Counted from the stretch's first letter, positions 23,068 through 31,468 are shown. The stretch is DNA of 31,601 bases from SM1-46 sp002451215 (GCA_002451215.1 DKBM01000098.1:1-31601), one strand, 5' to 3'. Notes: generated by a model from the sequence alone, not told the origin. Numbers and translations: made by a program.

Positions 23068-24117
23068 ATGGTCCCGCTACGCCTAGCACTTACGCTAACT
23101 GCCCTGTGTGGGCTGTTCACTTTTTCTGCGGCGCATGCCGCGGACGACATGCGCGGTGCCACGCCCCCGCCCGGCAAGGCACTGGTGTTTGTGTTTCGTA
23201 GCGAGCGCGATCCGGTATCAACGACTGTCCCGGTGAGCGTGAATAGCGAGCGAATCGGTGGACTCGCCAACGGAACCTTTGCCACCGCAACGGTAAAGCC
23301 CGGTATCACTTTCCTGCGCGCCGGTGACCGTGTGCTCACCACGCTTTCGCTCGAGGCGGAGGCCAATATGACCTATTTCGTCTGGATCGAGGCCATCCCC
23401 GGCGTAGCGCCAATACGCAGCGAGATGCGCCTGGTGAGCGAGTCGGCCGGCCGCCGATCGCTTGAGCAAAGTCGGTTCGTCGGCGTGCCGACCGCCGTGG
23501 TTGCCGTATCCCCTGTCCAGAAACCGGCTCAGGCCGCAAAGCCGGCATCGCAAGACTCATGGCCCGCGAGTGCGCCGCCGGGATCGACAATATCGGGGCG
23601 GGGTTGGGACATAGCCATCATCCCGAAGGCCAGCACGTTCAAGTTGGCCGAAGGCAACCAGGTCGTTGCTGGCTTGGCCAGCAATATCAACCCGACGTCC
23701 AAGCCGGTCTTCGGGCTGGAGGTTGAATGGCGCAGCGACATCGGCGTGGCTTTTGGCGGGGAAATTTTTTATTACAAGAATGAGCTGACGGCGGCCGGGC
23801 CGCCGCCACTGCGCGCGGAGCAGGAAGTGCTGGCGTTCACCGCCAACGGCAAGTACTACTTCCGGGCTGCAAGCTGGTTCTATCCATTCCTGGGAGCGGG
23901 TATCGGACTCACTGACACCAAATACAGCGGCGGCATTACAGGCGATTCAAGCGGTTTCGCGTATCAAGGACTCGCGGGGATGGAGATCCGCCCCCTGCGA
24001 CACGTCGGTGTCTACCTGTCTTACAAGCGTCTGTTTTCCATCACCAAGGACACGGCAGGCGAAAAGGTGAATGTCGGTGGCCGCGCTTTCATCGGCGGTG
24101 TGAGCATCATTTTCTGA
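23068..24117 (+). CDS. Two-part outer-membrane-type protein (DUF2846-like plus beta-barrel)
   Basis: A 349-residue exported protein with a signal peptide (about residues 1-25, ending in AHAA). Residues 35-140 resemble DUF2846-type beta domains (GKALVFVFRSERD, VNSERIGGLANGTF, VKPGITFLRAGDRV). A Pro/Ala-rich linker (about 150-175) leads to a C-terminal section with alternating residues, aromatic strand ends and a terminal Phe (VGGRAFIGGVSIIF), as in small eight-stranded outer-membrane barrels of the OmpW/OmpA type. The terminal-Phe rule for barrel assembly fits. ATG 23068 is preferred over GTG 23059 because GGAG is better spaced to it (11 bases against 2). Function unknown. Confidence 0.72.
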   Translation: MVPLRLALTLTALCGLFTFSAAHAADDMRGATPPPGKALVFVFRSERDPVSTTVPVSVNSERIGGLANGTFATATVKPGITFLRAGDRVLTTLSLEAEANMTYFVWIEAIPGVAPIRSEMRLVSESAGRRSLEQSRFVGVPTAVVAVSPVQKPAQAAKPASQDSWPASAPPGSTISGRGWDIAIIPKASTFKLAEGNQVVAGLASNINPTSKPVFGLEVEWRSDIGVAFGGEIFYYKNELTAAGPPPLRAEQEVLAFTANGKYYFRAASWFYPFLGAGIGLTDTKYSGGITGDSSGFAYQGLAGMEIRPLRHVGVYLSYKRLFSITKDTAGEKVNVGGRAFIGGVSIIF

Positions 24118-24135
24118 GACGCGCTGCGCGCCTCA
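24115..24135. terminator. Hairpin spanning the stops of two convergent genes
   Basis: TGAG-A-CGCG-CTG-CGCG-C-CTCA forms a stem of 4+4 bp with one mismatch. It includes the stop codon of the barrel protein (24115-24117) and that of the acyltransferase (24133-24135), so it could act as a very compact bidirectional end signal. Confidence 0.35.
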
Positions 24136-25014
24136 GTATACCGGTCCCTCGCCGGGCGGGCGCACGCGAAAGCGCTTGTACACCCACTGGTACTGCGCAG
24201 GCGCGAGACGTACGCATTTCTCCACCATTGCATTGACGGCGGTCGCAGCGATGACGGTGTCTTCGCTGGCCACCTCGGGCGGAGCAGGCAGGAAGTGCAT
24301 GCAATAACCCTTCCCACCCGCGAGGCGCTCGGCGACGCCGTAGAACACCGGGGCGCCGGTCTTCGCGGCCAGGCGTGATAGCAGCACCATGGTCGCGGCC
24401 GGCTGTCCGAAAAAGGGCGCGAACACGGCACCGGACATGTCTCCCGGCACCTGGTCGGGCAGGATCGCGATAGATTCTCCGCGCGCCAGCGCTTTCATCA
24501 GCGCACGCACGCCGCTCGCGTCGGCAGGGACGAGTCGCGCCCCGGTGCGCTCGCGCACCCGGCGCATGGCGTTACCGAGCTCGGCCATCGGGGGCGCGCG
24601 AAACATCGTGTTCATGGGTCCGAGCAAAGACACATAAAGACCGGCGAGCTCCCAGGCGCCAATGTGGGGGCCAGCGAAGATTACCCCTTTGCCCGCGGTC
24701 ATGGCTTTGCGCATCGCCTCGCCGCCCCTGACTTCACTGATCAGCCGGCGCAGCCCGTCCGCATCTCTCGTCCACAGCGCCCCGAGCTCGGCGAAGCCTT
24801 TGGCGTACTCGCGCAGACTCTCACGTGCGAGCGTGGCGCGCTCCGCATCGGACATTTCCGGGAAGCACAGCCGCAGATTGGTTTCAGCGGTGCGGCGGCG
24901 GCGATTCGGAATGAGCCAGAAAAGAGTGCCGATGCCCGCGCCGAGTGCGTGCGCCGCGCGCAACGGCAGCAATGAGAAAATGCCGAACAGCAGTCTGACC
25001 AGAAGGGCCTTCAT
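24133..25014 (-). CDS. Lysophospholipid/lipid A acyltransferase, LpxL/HtrB family
   Basis: A 293-residue inner-membrane-associated acyltransferase. An N-terminal hydrophobic segment (about residues 3-35) is followed by the catalytic HX4E motif HIGAWE (His117, Glu122) and a later LPDQVPG segment (about 190) that corresponds to the acceptor-binding region. The C-terminal YKRFRVRPPGEGPVY is typical of the group. Members add secondary acyl chains to lipid A or acylate ornithine- or phospholipids; the exact acceptor cannot be told here. The start codon lies 48 bases from the divergent WbuC start region. The RBS is weak. Confidence 0.88.
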   Translation of the reverse strand: MKALLVRLLFGIFSLLPLRAAHALGAGIGTLFWLIPNRRRRTAETNLRLCFPEMSDAERATLARESLREYAKGFAELGALWTRDADGLRRLISEVRGGEAMRKAMTAGKGVIFAGPHIGAWELAGLYVSLLGPMNTMFRAPPMAELGNAMRRVRERTGARLVPADASGVRALMKALARGESIAILPDQVPGDMSGAVFAPFFGQPAATMVLLSRLAAKTGAPVFYGVAERLAGGKGYCMHFLPAPPEVASEDTVIAATAVNAMVEKCVRLAPAQYQWVYKRFRVRPPGEGPVY

Positions 25015-25057
25015 CTTTTTACCGGAGTGTCGCGCTGGGCGGCTTGGCTCGCGCGAG

Positions 25058-25063
25058 TATAAT
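25058..25063 (+). promoter_or_regulatory. TATAAT box placed for a leaderless transcript
   Basis: A consensus TATAAT ends 7 bases before ATG 25071, so transcription would begin at or next to that ATG. The -35 region is poor, and no Shine-Dalgarno site precedes the start. Confidence 0.45.
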
Positions 25064-25070
25064 GCGTCAT

Positions 25071-25577
25071 ATGAAATCTATCGATGCCGCGACGCTTGCG
25101 CGGCTAAGCGGGGAGGCTGCCGCCAGTACGCGGCGGAGGAAGAATCTCAATTTGCATGCGTCGCATGACGACGTTGTGCAACGCATGTGCAACGCGTTCG
25201 AGCCGGGTACCTATGTGCGTCCGCACCGCCACACGGGCCGCGATCCATTCGAGTTGTTGGTCGCGCTTACCGGCGCGGCGGCGGTGCTGCGCTTCGACGA
25301 AAATGGCAAAGTGCTCGAGCGTACCGAACTGCGGGCGGGCGGGCCGAACCATGTGGTGGAGTTTCCCGCGAACCAGTGGCATACCGTGGTATCGCTGGCT
25401 CCCGGCACCGTGTTGTTTGAGGTAAAGGCCGGGCCGTATGTGCCGGTCGCTGACGAGGATTTTGCGACCTGGGCGCCGCACGAGGGCGAGGCAAATTGTG
25501 CTGCGTTCGAAGCCTGGTACCGAGGCGCGCAGCCCAGCGACATACCACCACGCTTCTCTGATTCCGGATCGATGTGA
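25071..25577 (+). CDS. wbuC: WbuC-type cupin-fold metalloprotein
   Basis: A 168-residue cupin of the WbuC family. The metal-binding motif has His52 and His54 (RPHRHTGRDPFE), Glu61, and His104 in NQWHTV, as in other small cupins. It starts with the family's SIDAATLARLS region. WbuC is found in or near surface polysaccharide gene clusters in several bacteria, but its reaction is not established; here it stands alone beside an LpxL-like acyltransferase. The start at 25071 sits just after a TATAAT box; an in-frame ATG at 25062 lies inside the box and is unlikely to be used. Confidence 0.88.
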   Translation: MKSIDAATLARLSGEAAASTRRRKNLNLHASHDDVVQRMCNAFEPGTYVRPHRHTGRDPFELLVALTGAAAVLRFDENGKVLERTELRAGGPNHVVEFPANQWHTVVSLAPGTVLFEVKAGPYVPVADEDFATWAPHEGEANCAAFEAWYRGAQPSDIPPRFSDSGSM

Positions 25578-25608
25578 CGCCCACCTCCCCGAATAGCGGG
25601 AGTGTGGA

Positions 25609-26205
25609 CTAGCCGCCGCCCTTCGCCGGCAGCTGTAGCGTAATCAGTTCACCAAGCGCTTTGCGCATCTGGGCGATTGAGAGATATTCGGCAGACCGCC
25701 TGCCGGGATAGTCCCAGTGTCCACAGCCAAGGCGAAACACCCGCGGTTGACGCTCGCTGCCAAGATACATATAGGTTGCGTAGGTCATGACCGACGGGCC
25801 ACCGTCATCTTTACTACTAACGCGCATGACCGACGAGGCCTCGGCGACCTGCCAGCGGCCCCATTTCAGCATCTGAATCACGTCCTGGACCACGCGCGTT
25901 ACCAGGAACTCATCGGGATTCACACGCTGTTCGGAAGTCTTGAGGTCGCGTACCTCGAACTTGCAGTGCGCATAGTATTGATTGATCTGGGACCACGGCG
26001 TGACTTTTCCGTTCTGAATGAAGACCCCGACTTGCTCGGGTGGAATCGCGAGGGCCTGCGTCAACACGACGCGCGAGCCGGCCGGGATGGCGTAGAAAGG
26101 CGAGTTCTCATCGCCCTGGTAGCGCGCAGTGCTGCACCCCCACAACAGTGTGGCAACACCAAACAAGACAATCGTGGACTGGAGGGATCGCTTGATTGAA
26201 GTCAT
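25609..26205 (-). CDS. Lipoprotein of unknown function
   Basis: A 198-residue predicted lipoprotein. The signal ends in the lipobox LLWGC with Cys24, so it should be acylated and anchored, probably to the outer membrane. The mature part contains a beta-rich region with SRVVLTQALAIPPEQVGVFIQNGKV (about 43-67) and scattered Cys (about 84 and 165), possibly disulfide-linked. No family name is recognised. The ATG at 26205 overlaps the stop of the upstream HAD nucleotidase (ATGA), so the two are translationally coupled. The frame continues 5' to 26658, but that part overlaps the nucleotidase and is not a protein. Confidence 0.8.
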   Translation of the reverse strand: MTSIKRSLQSTIVLFGVATLLWGCSTARYQGDENSPFYAIPAGSRVVLTQALAIPPEQVGVFIQNGKVTPWSQINQYYAHCKFEVRDLKTSEQRVNPDEFLVTRVVQDVIQMLKWGRWQVAEASSVMRVSSKDDGGPSVMTYATYMYLGSERQPRVFRLGCGHWDYPGRRSAEYLSIAQMRKALGELITLQLPAKGGG

Positions 26206-26852
26206 GGCATGATCTCCTTGAAGTTGTGGATTGAATCGAATTCGCCGACGTCCTTCTCGGGCAGCCTGGAATCCGGCTTGCGCACGGCAAGCAGCCGGCT
26301 GACGCCGTAGTCGCGCGCGGCGCGCAGTACCGGCAGACTGTCGTCCACCAGCAAGGCGCGGTCCTTCTCGAATGGCTGCACCACCTGCAGCTTGTGCCAG
26401 AAGCCCGCATGTTCCTTTGGTACCCGCAGGTCGTGGGAGGACACCACACTGTCGAAATGTCCACCAAGCTGGGTGCGGCGAAACTTGAGTGCGATCGCCT
26501 TGCCGTGCGCATTGGTGACCAGCACGATGCGTTTTTTCAGCGCCCGCACCGCGTGCAGGAACTCTACAACGTACGGGTGCACGGCGATCAGGTGATCGAC
26601 TTCCTCCTTGAGTAGCGGGATATCGAGGCCGAGCTCGCGGGTCCAGTAGTCCACGCAATACCAGTCGAGTGTTCCCTCGGCGCGCTTGTAGCGCCCCATC
26701 AGCTCGGTGCGTGCATCCTCCTCGGACAGCCCGTGTCGTTGCGCGTAGCGGCGTGGCACGAACTCGAGCCAGAAGTGATTGTCGTAGTGCAGGTCGAGCA
26801 GCGTGCCGTCAAGGTCGAGCAGCAGCGTGTCGATATCGGACCAGGCAAGCAT
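26202..26852 (-). CDS. yrfG: HAD-family GMP/IMP nucleotidase (YrfG-like)
   Basis: A 216-residue cytoplasmic phosphatase of the HAD superfamily. Motif I is DLDGTLLD (about residues 13-20), motif II VLVTNAHGKA (about 110-119), a Lys (VPKEHAGFW) and motif III LLVDDSLPVL (about 167-176) follow in order. The whole length and the PRRYAQRHGLSEEDA segment match YrfG, a 5'-nucleotidase that dephosphorylates GMP and IMP. It should act in purine turnover. The gene starts 76 bases from the divergent rhodanese gene and is coupled to the lipoprotein gene downstream. Confidence 0.87.
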   Translation of the reverse strand: MLAWSDIDTLLLDLDGTLLDLHYDNHFWLEFVPRRYAQRHGLSEEDARTELMGRYKRAEGTLDWYCVDYWTRELGLDIPLLKEEVDHLIAVHPYVVEFLHAVRALKKRIVLVTNAHGKAIALKFRRTQLGGHFDSVVSSHDLRVPKEHAGFWHKLQVVQPFEKDRALLVDDSLPVLRAARDYGVSRLLAVRKPDSRLPEKDVGEFDSIHNFKEIMP

Positions 26853-26928
26853 GGGCGGTTCGTCTATATTTCCCGGACCCGCAGTATATTAAGGAATCGG
26901 CGCCGTTCACGCCAAAGCAGGTGTAATC

Positions 26929-27840
26929 ATGTTCGCCAGGCAATCGCGGTTTGTGTGGTTTTTGCTTCTGTTCGCCGTGTCCGCCCCGGCACTTGCCGTG
27001 CCGGTACTGGTAGACGGCCGCTGGCTCGAGTCGCGACTCGATGATGTCCGCATCGTGATCGTCGACATGAGCGACGATGATGGGCAGTACCAGCGCTTCC
27101 ACATTCCCCACGCCGTGCGCCTGCCGTACCAGGCGCTCTTGAAGCAGCACGTCCTCGGCGACCCGCGCAAGGAGGACTCGCCGCATTATCCGGTGCGGCT
27201 GGATGACAAGGAGCTTGCCGGACTGCTTGGACGTCTCGGCATCACGCGCGAGAAGTACGTCGTGGCCTATGACGACGTCGGTGGACTGAACGCGGCGCGA
27301 CTGTTCTGGGAGCTGGAGCGCATCGGCCATCCGCGCGTCTCGGTGCTGGATGGGGGGCTTGTGCGATGGATCCTCGATGGGCGCAAGGTCGTGAACGATG
27401 CCCGGAAACGGAAGCCAGCTGCCTATGCGCTGGAAGCCGGCGGGCGCGCGAACGAGGCAAGTCTTGATGACGTTCGCGCCGCGCGCGATAAGCGCGGAGC
27501 GCTATTGCTTGATGTTCGCAGCAAGGAGGAATATCGCGGCGAGCGCAAGGATCCGCGCAGTGGCCATATTCCGGGTGCGCATTGGTGGGAATGGGACCAG
27601 GCGGTGGCAATCGATGGGGGTTTTACGCGCCGTGAGGAAGCCGCGCTGCGCCGGCTACTGAGAAACGCCGGGCTGGCAGATACCAGGCGGTCGGTGATTA
27701 CTTACTGCCAATCCGGGCGCCGCGCGGCGCACACCTATCTTACGCTGCGCAGTCTCGGGTTCGAGGACGTCCGGGTTTACGCCGCCTCAATGAACGAGTA
27801 CGGTTTGCTGAAGACAGAACCGGTCAAACAGGGGAAATAA
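26929..27840 (+). CDS. Exported two-domain thiosulfate/mercaptopyruvate sulfurtransferase
   Basis: A 303-residue protein with a signal peptide (residues 1-23, ending in APALA) and two rhodanese domains in the classical order. Domain 1 (about 25-150) lacks Cys (Asp115 in VVAYDDVGG). Domain 2 (about 175-295) has the active loop CQSGRRAAHTY with Cys260. CQSGRR is nearer the thiosulfate-type loop CRxG(K/R)x than the CGSGV loop of mercaptopyruvate enzymes, so thiosulfate is the likelier donor. It lies at the head of a run with an unknown protein, CysQ and an FGGY kinase; the next gene overlaps it by one base (TAATG). Confidence 0.9.
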   Translation: MFARQSRFVWFLLLFAVSAPALAVPVLVDGRWLESRLDDVRIVIVDMSDDDGQYQRFHIPHAVRLPYQALLKQHVLGDPRKEDSPHYPVRLDDKELAGLLGRLGITREKYVVAYDDVGGLNAARLFWELERIGHPRVSVLDGGLVRWILDGRKVVNDARKRKPAAYALEAGGRANEASLDDVRAARDKRGALLLDVRSKEEYRGERKDPRSGHIPGAHWWEWDQAVAIDGGFTRREEAALRRLLRNAGLADTRRSVITYCQSGRRAAHTYLTLRSLGFEDVRVYAASMNEYGLLKTEPVKQGK

Positions 27841-28211
27841 TGATGCCACCCAGCCGTGTTGCACTCGGCAGTCGGGAGCTGGAGTTGCGCTTCACGCCAC
27901 GCGCCGCCGCCCAGCTCGACATCGAGCTCGAGCCGCTCGACATCGAGCTCGAGCTTTACTTCAGCTGTCTGATTCGCAAGCGCGTGCATGTGCGGCGAGA
28001 GCCGCGCGCGGACGTCACCGCCCGCGGACGCGTGAACGAGCATGTCACAGTGAGTTTCCGTCCGGTCATGACCAAGGCCTGTGCCGTGCATGACGTGGCC
28101 GGCGCGCCAGACCTGGAGCCCATCGCGCTGGTGCGGCCCGGCGCCTTCACGCCGAAGTGGCTGCATCTCGATTTCCGGCACGGCGACTGGGTCGGCGAAT
28201 TCGGTTACTAG
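27840..28211 (+). CDS. Small protein of unknown function with an internal 7-residue repeat
   Basis: A 123-residue soluble protein that I do not recognise. Its start overlaps the rhodanese stop (ATG at 27840, with a second ATG 3 bases on), so it is probably coupled. Residues 26-39 repeat LDIELEP/LDIELEL, encoded by a 20-bp direct repeat (27914-27933 and 27935-27954). The C-terminal half has several short beta-like strands and ends in HLDFRHGDWVGEFGY. It has two Cys (about 44 and 81). Context suggests some link to sulfur metabolism, but this is inference. Confidence 0.7.
   Translation: MMPPSRVALGSRELELRFTPRAAAQLDIELEPLDIELELYFSCLIRKRVHVRREPRADVTARGRVNEHVTVSFRPVMTKACAVHDVAGAPDLEPIALVRPGAFTPKWLHLDFRHGDWVGEFGY
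27914..27954 (+). repeat. 20-bp direct repeat inside a coding region
   Basis: Two identical 20-base copies of GCTCGACATCGAGCTCGAGC separated by one base, giving a 21-bp period that keeps the reading frame and duplicates seven residues. Confidence 0.9.
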
Positions 28212-28229
28212 CCGGAGAAATTTCGAGCG

Positions 28230-29057
28230 ATGGCGACCGACGCGTGCGAATATCTTCAAGCCGTGCGGGGCATCGCCGTTGACGCCGGTCGTGAAATCCT
28301 CGACATCTACGAGCGTGGTTTCGAGATCAGCGAGAAGCCCGATCATTCTCCGGTCACCGAGGCGGACCGCGCCGCACATCAGCTAATCAGCGAACGACTG
28401 GCCGAGCTTTCCCCGGACATCCCGATCCTTTCCGAAGAATCTGCCAGTGCCGGTTTCGAGCAGCGCGCTGGCTGGACGCGGCTGTGGCTCGTCGATCCGC
28501 TCGATGGTACCAAGGAGTTTATCTCGCGCAACGGCGAGTTCACCGTCAATATCGCGCTGGTGGAAAATGGAAGCCCCGTTCTGGGCGTTGTGTACGTGCC
28601 GGTCATCGGCACCAGCTACTTCGGCTGTCGTGGCCAGGGCGCGCAAAAGGAGCAGGGCGCCCGCGAGATTCGTTCCATTAACGTGCGCCCCTACGGCGGC
28701 ACTCGCCCCATCGTGGTCGCCTCTCGCTCGCATGCGGGCCCCGAGATCAAACTGTTTCTCGATGAGGTGGGTCCGCACGATATCGTCAGCATGGGCAGCG
28801 CGTTGAAGCTCTGCCTCGTTGCCGAGGGCACCGCCGACGTTTACCCGCGGCTCGGCCCGACCATGGAGTGGGACACGGCCGCCGCCCAGTGCGTCGTGGA
28901 GTGCGCTGGCGGGCGCGTCACCGACCTGCAGGGGCGCCCGCTCGCCTACAACAAGCCTGACTTGCACAATCCCTGGTTCGTGGTCGACGCCGGCGGTTAC
29001 GACTGGCGTCCGCATCTCGCCCACGCTGCGGCCGCCGAGGCGCGGGCCGGGCGTTGA
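28230..29057 (+). CDS. cysQ: 3'(2'),5'-bisphosphate nucleotidase CysQ
   Basis: A 275-residue enzyme of the inositol-phosphatase-like Mg2+-dependent family. The metal-binding motifs are present: Glu69/70 (ILSEES), DPLDGTKEF with Asp89 and Asp92, and EWDTAA with Asp215. CysQ hydrolyses 3'-phosphoadenosine 5'-phosphate, a by-product of sulfate assimilation, to AMP. It follows the unknown gene by 18 bases and overlaps the start of the FGGY kinase gene. It fits the sulfur-related neighbourhood. ATG 28230 gives the standard N-terminus. Confidence 0.93.
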   Translation: MATDACEYLQAVRGIAVDAGREILDIYERGFEISEKPDHSPVTEADRAAHQLISERLAELSPDIPILSEESASAGFEQRAGWTRLWLVDPLDGTKEFISRNGEFTVNIALVENGSPVLGVVYVPVIGTSYFGCRGQGAQKEQGAREIRSINVRPYGGTRPIVVASRSHAGPEIKLFLDEVGPHDIVSMGSALKLCLVAEGTADVYPRLGPTMEWDTAAAQCVVECAGGRVTDLQGRPLAYNKPDLHNPWFVVDAGGYDWRPHLAHAAAAEARAGR

Positions 29058-30414
29058 GTCGTTTTCTCGCGATCGACCAGGGCGGGCACGCCAGTCGTGC
29101 CATCATCTTCGACGCCAGCGGCCGGCCGGCAGTCTCGGCCGAGCGCCCGATCACTACCCATCGTCCCGGGCCGGATCGGGTTGAGCACGACCCCGAGGAA
29201 ATCATCGAGTCGGTGCGCCACGCGCTGCAGGCGCTCGGGCGCCCGCCCGGCATGCAGATCATTGCTGCCGGTCTCGCGACACAACGATCGAGTATCGTCT
29301 GTTGGGATCGCGCAACCGGCGAGGCACTGTCACCAGTGATTTCCTGGCAGGATCGGCGTGCGGCCGAGACGTTGATTCCGCTCGCGAGCGAGCAGGCTGG
29401 CATTCATCGGCGCACCGGCCTCATGCTCACGCCGCACTATGGCGCTTCCAAGCTTCGCTGGTGTCTCGACCACCTGCCCGCGGTGGCACGTGCCGGGACC
29501 GAAGGGCGGCTCGCGTTCGGACCGCTCGCGAGTTTTCTGCTGTTCCGGTTGCTCGATGAACAACCATTGGTAGCCGATCCTGCCAACGCCCAACGCACGC
29601 AGCTTTGGAACCTCGCGGCCCGCGACTGGGACGATTTCCTGCTTGGCCGCTTCGGTATCCCGCGCGCTTGTTTGCCGGCCTGTGTGCCGACCCATCATGC
29701 CTTCGGAAGTTTGCGCGTTGCCGGGCAGACCGTGCCGCTCCGGATTTGTCAGGGCGATCAACCCGCGGCACTTTTCGCCGACGGCATGCCGCGGCCGGAT
29801 TGCGCCTACATCAATGTGGGTACCGGCGCGTTCGCGCAGCGGGTGTTTCCTGAGCCGGTCGTGCATGCGCGACTGCTGACCAGTCTTGTCTGGGAGCAGG
29901 GCGACGAGCGCATTTACGTGCTGGAAGGAACAGTGAACGGCGCTGGAAGCGCGCTAGATTGGGTGGCGGCAAGACACGGGATGGACGAAATTACCGACAA
30001 GCTCGCGCTATGGCTGATGGCAGACACCGAGCCGCCGCTGTTTCTCAATGGCATCGGCGGTTTGGGCGCGCCGCACTGGGTGCCGAACTTCGAGTCGCGT
30101 TTCATTGGTGCCGGCACGACTGCGCAGGAGGCGGTTGCGGTCGCCGAGAGCATTGTGTTTCTGCTGCAGGCGAATCTGGACGAAATGGCTGACGCGCCCA
30201 CCGCGCCGCTTGCGCGCATTGTCATGACCGGTGGTCTGAGCCAGATCGATGGTTTGTGTCAGCGCATGGCGGACTTGAGCGGCTTGCCCGTCTGGCGCCC
30301 GGAAGCGCACGAGGCCACCGCGCGCGGACTCGCCTGTCTCGTTGCAGGGATGCCCCGCACGTGGTCGCTGGCCGGGGGCATATGGTTCAAGCCGCGACCC
30401 AACAAGGGTCTGCG
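29054..30414 (+). CDS. FGGY-family carbohydrate kinase (glycerol-kinase-like), cut by a gap at the C-terminus
   Basis: About 453 residues are visible before 'nn' at 30415-30416; the C-terminus is missing or unreadable. The family hallmarks are the N-terminal phosphate loop (AIDQGGHASRAIIFD, a variant of DQGTTSSR), WQDRR (98-102), the catalytic Asp235 in GDQPAALF, and YINVGTGAF. It phosphorylates a polyol or sugar with ATP; the glycerol-kinase-like motifs suggest a glycerol-like substrate, but this is not certain. The TTG start at 29054 overlaps the cysQ stop (TTGA); no better ATG is near. There is no stop before the gap. Confidence 0.82.
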
Positions 30415-30480
30415 NNGTGCACGAAACCGGCAAACCGCGGCGTCCGATCGGGCAGCATGCTGCGCGACCAGCGCGGACGC

Positions 30481-30880
30481 TCAGAGGTTGAGGCGCGAAA
30501 TCTTCGCCAGACCTTTCTTGATGTTCTCGCGCGCCGCGCCCTCTGTTGCCACGCGCAAGCGCGTGGCCGCCACAAACTCCTCGCTTATCGTAACCATATG
30601 TACGGACTGGATGGCTTCCTGCCAGGCGACGGTGCCATCGCTGCGCTTCAGGGTCCAACCGGCCTCCATCTTCACCGTGAACGTCCCGCCAAATATCGGC
30701 TGTTCGATGCTGATGATTGCCACCTGCAACACATAGTCGGCGCCGGTGCCTGGCAGAACCTTGGAAAAGACTTGCGACTTGTTGATCGACTCGACCAGGG
30801 CCTTGGTAAAATCNNAGCGCCAGCGCCAGCGGCGCAATGATTTTTCCCAGCCCACGATTCGCGCAAAGCACCTTGTCCAT
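30481..30880 (-). CDS. Lipoprotein-like protein, cut by a sequence gap
   Basis: The C-terminal part (30481 to about 30813) is well formed: DFTKALVESINKS, YVLQVAIISIEQPIFGG, then a beta-rich stretch ending in TEGAARENIKKGLAKISRLNL. This resembles a family of short betaproteobacterial outer-membrane lipoproteins of unknown function. The 'nn' at 30814-30815 separates it from a likely signal start (GLGKIIAPLALAL) in another frame, starting at ATG 30880. The lipobox and first part of the mature protein appear to be missing from the sequence. It lies 24 bases after the second lipoprotein gene on the same strand. Confidence 0.6.
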
Positions 30881-30903
30881 GTCGTGCGCCTGACTGGCGA
30901 CCG

Positions 30904-31338
30904 CTACTTGGCGGCAAAGATATTCTTCAACACTTCATCCACCATTTCCTCGGGCGACTTTCGGGTAAGCGAGGTGTGAAACGAATTGCCGGTTGCCAGC
31001 GGATAGTTGTTGGTCGGATTGCGAATGGTAATGGTGAGTTCCAGCAAGTACATGGTCATGTCCCACTGCCACTTGTCCACGTAGGTCACCACTGCATCGG
31101 CCTTATAGGGCGGCGCGTGCTCCTCGCCAATCTTGGCCGTGTAGCCCATCTTGACGAGTCGATCCATGATCATCTGGTCAAGCCCATGGGTGTCCTTGGG
31201 CTGATGAACGATGTAGTAATCCTTGACGCCGGACAGGTCAGCGCCGGGCGTCAGCGACCCCGTCGCCCGGTTCGCGCAGCCGGCTACCGATAGAAGCAGA
31301 GCCAGAACGCCCAGCACTGATACCAATCTTCTGTTCAT
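30904..31338 (-). CDS. Lipoprotein of unknown function
   Basis: A 144-residue predicted lipoprotein. The signal ends in SVAGC with Cys21. The mature part has a beta-alpha layout with KDYYIVHQPKD and a Tyr/Trp-rich central strand (YVDKWQWDMTMYLLELTITI), ending in a helix (PEEMVDEVLKNIF). The layout resembles DUF4136-like periplasmic proteins, but I do not claim the family. Start ATG 31338 has GGGAGG 8 bases upstream; the frame extends to 31443 without support. It forms a likely operon with the gapped gene downstream. Confidence 0.78.
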   Translation of the reverse strand: MNRRLVSVLGVLALLLSVAGCANRATGSLTPGADLSGVKDYYIVHQPKDTHGLDQMIMDRLVKMGYTAKIGEEHAPPYKADAVVTYVDKWQWDMTMYLLELTITIRNPTNNYPLATGNSFHTSLTRKSPEEMVDEVLKNIFAAK

Positions 31339-31468
31339 GACATGGCCCTCCCAAGCGTTGCCATTGATTTCCATGTCGGCGCCGCCGGTACCACCGGGCG
31401 CCGATTCAACATCCTGTACTCCACTGGCAATTCTTACGCACAACCGACACCCATCTCATTGCGTTTGG

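Noticed and set aside
26206..26658. 5' extension of the lipoprotein frame
   Set aside because: Overlaps the HAD nucleotidase in another frame, and a lipobox signal peptide begins at 26205.
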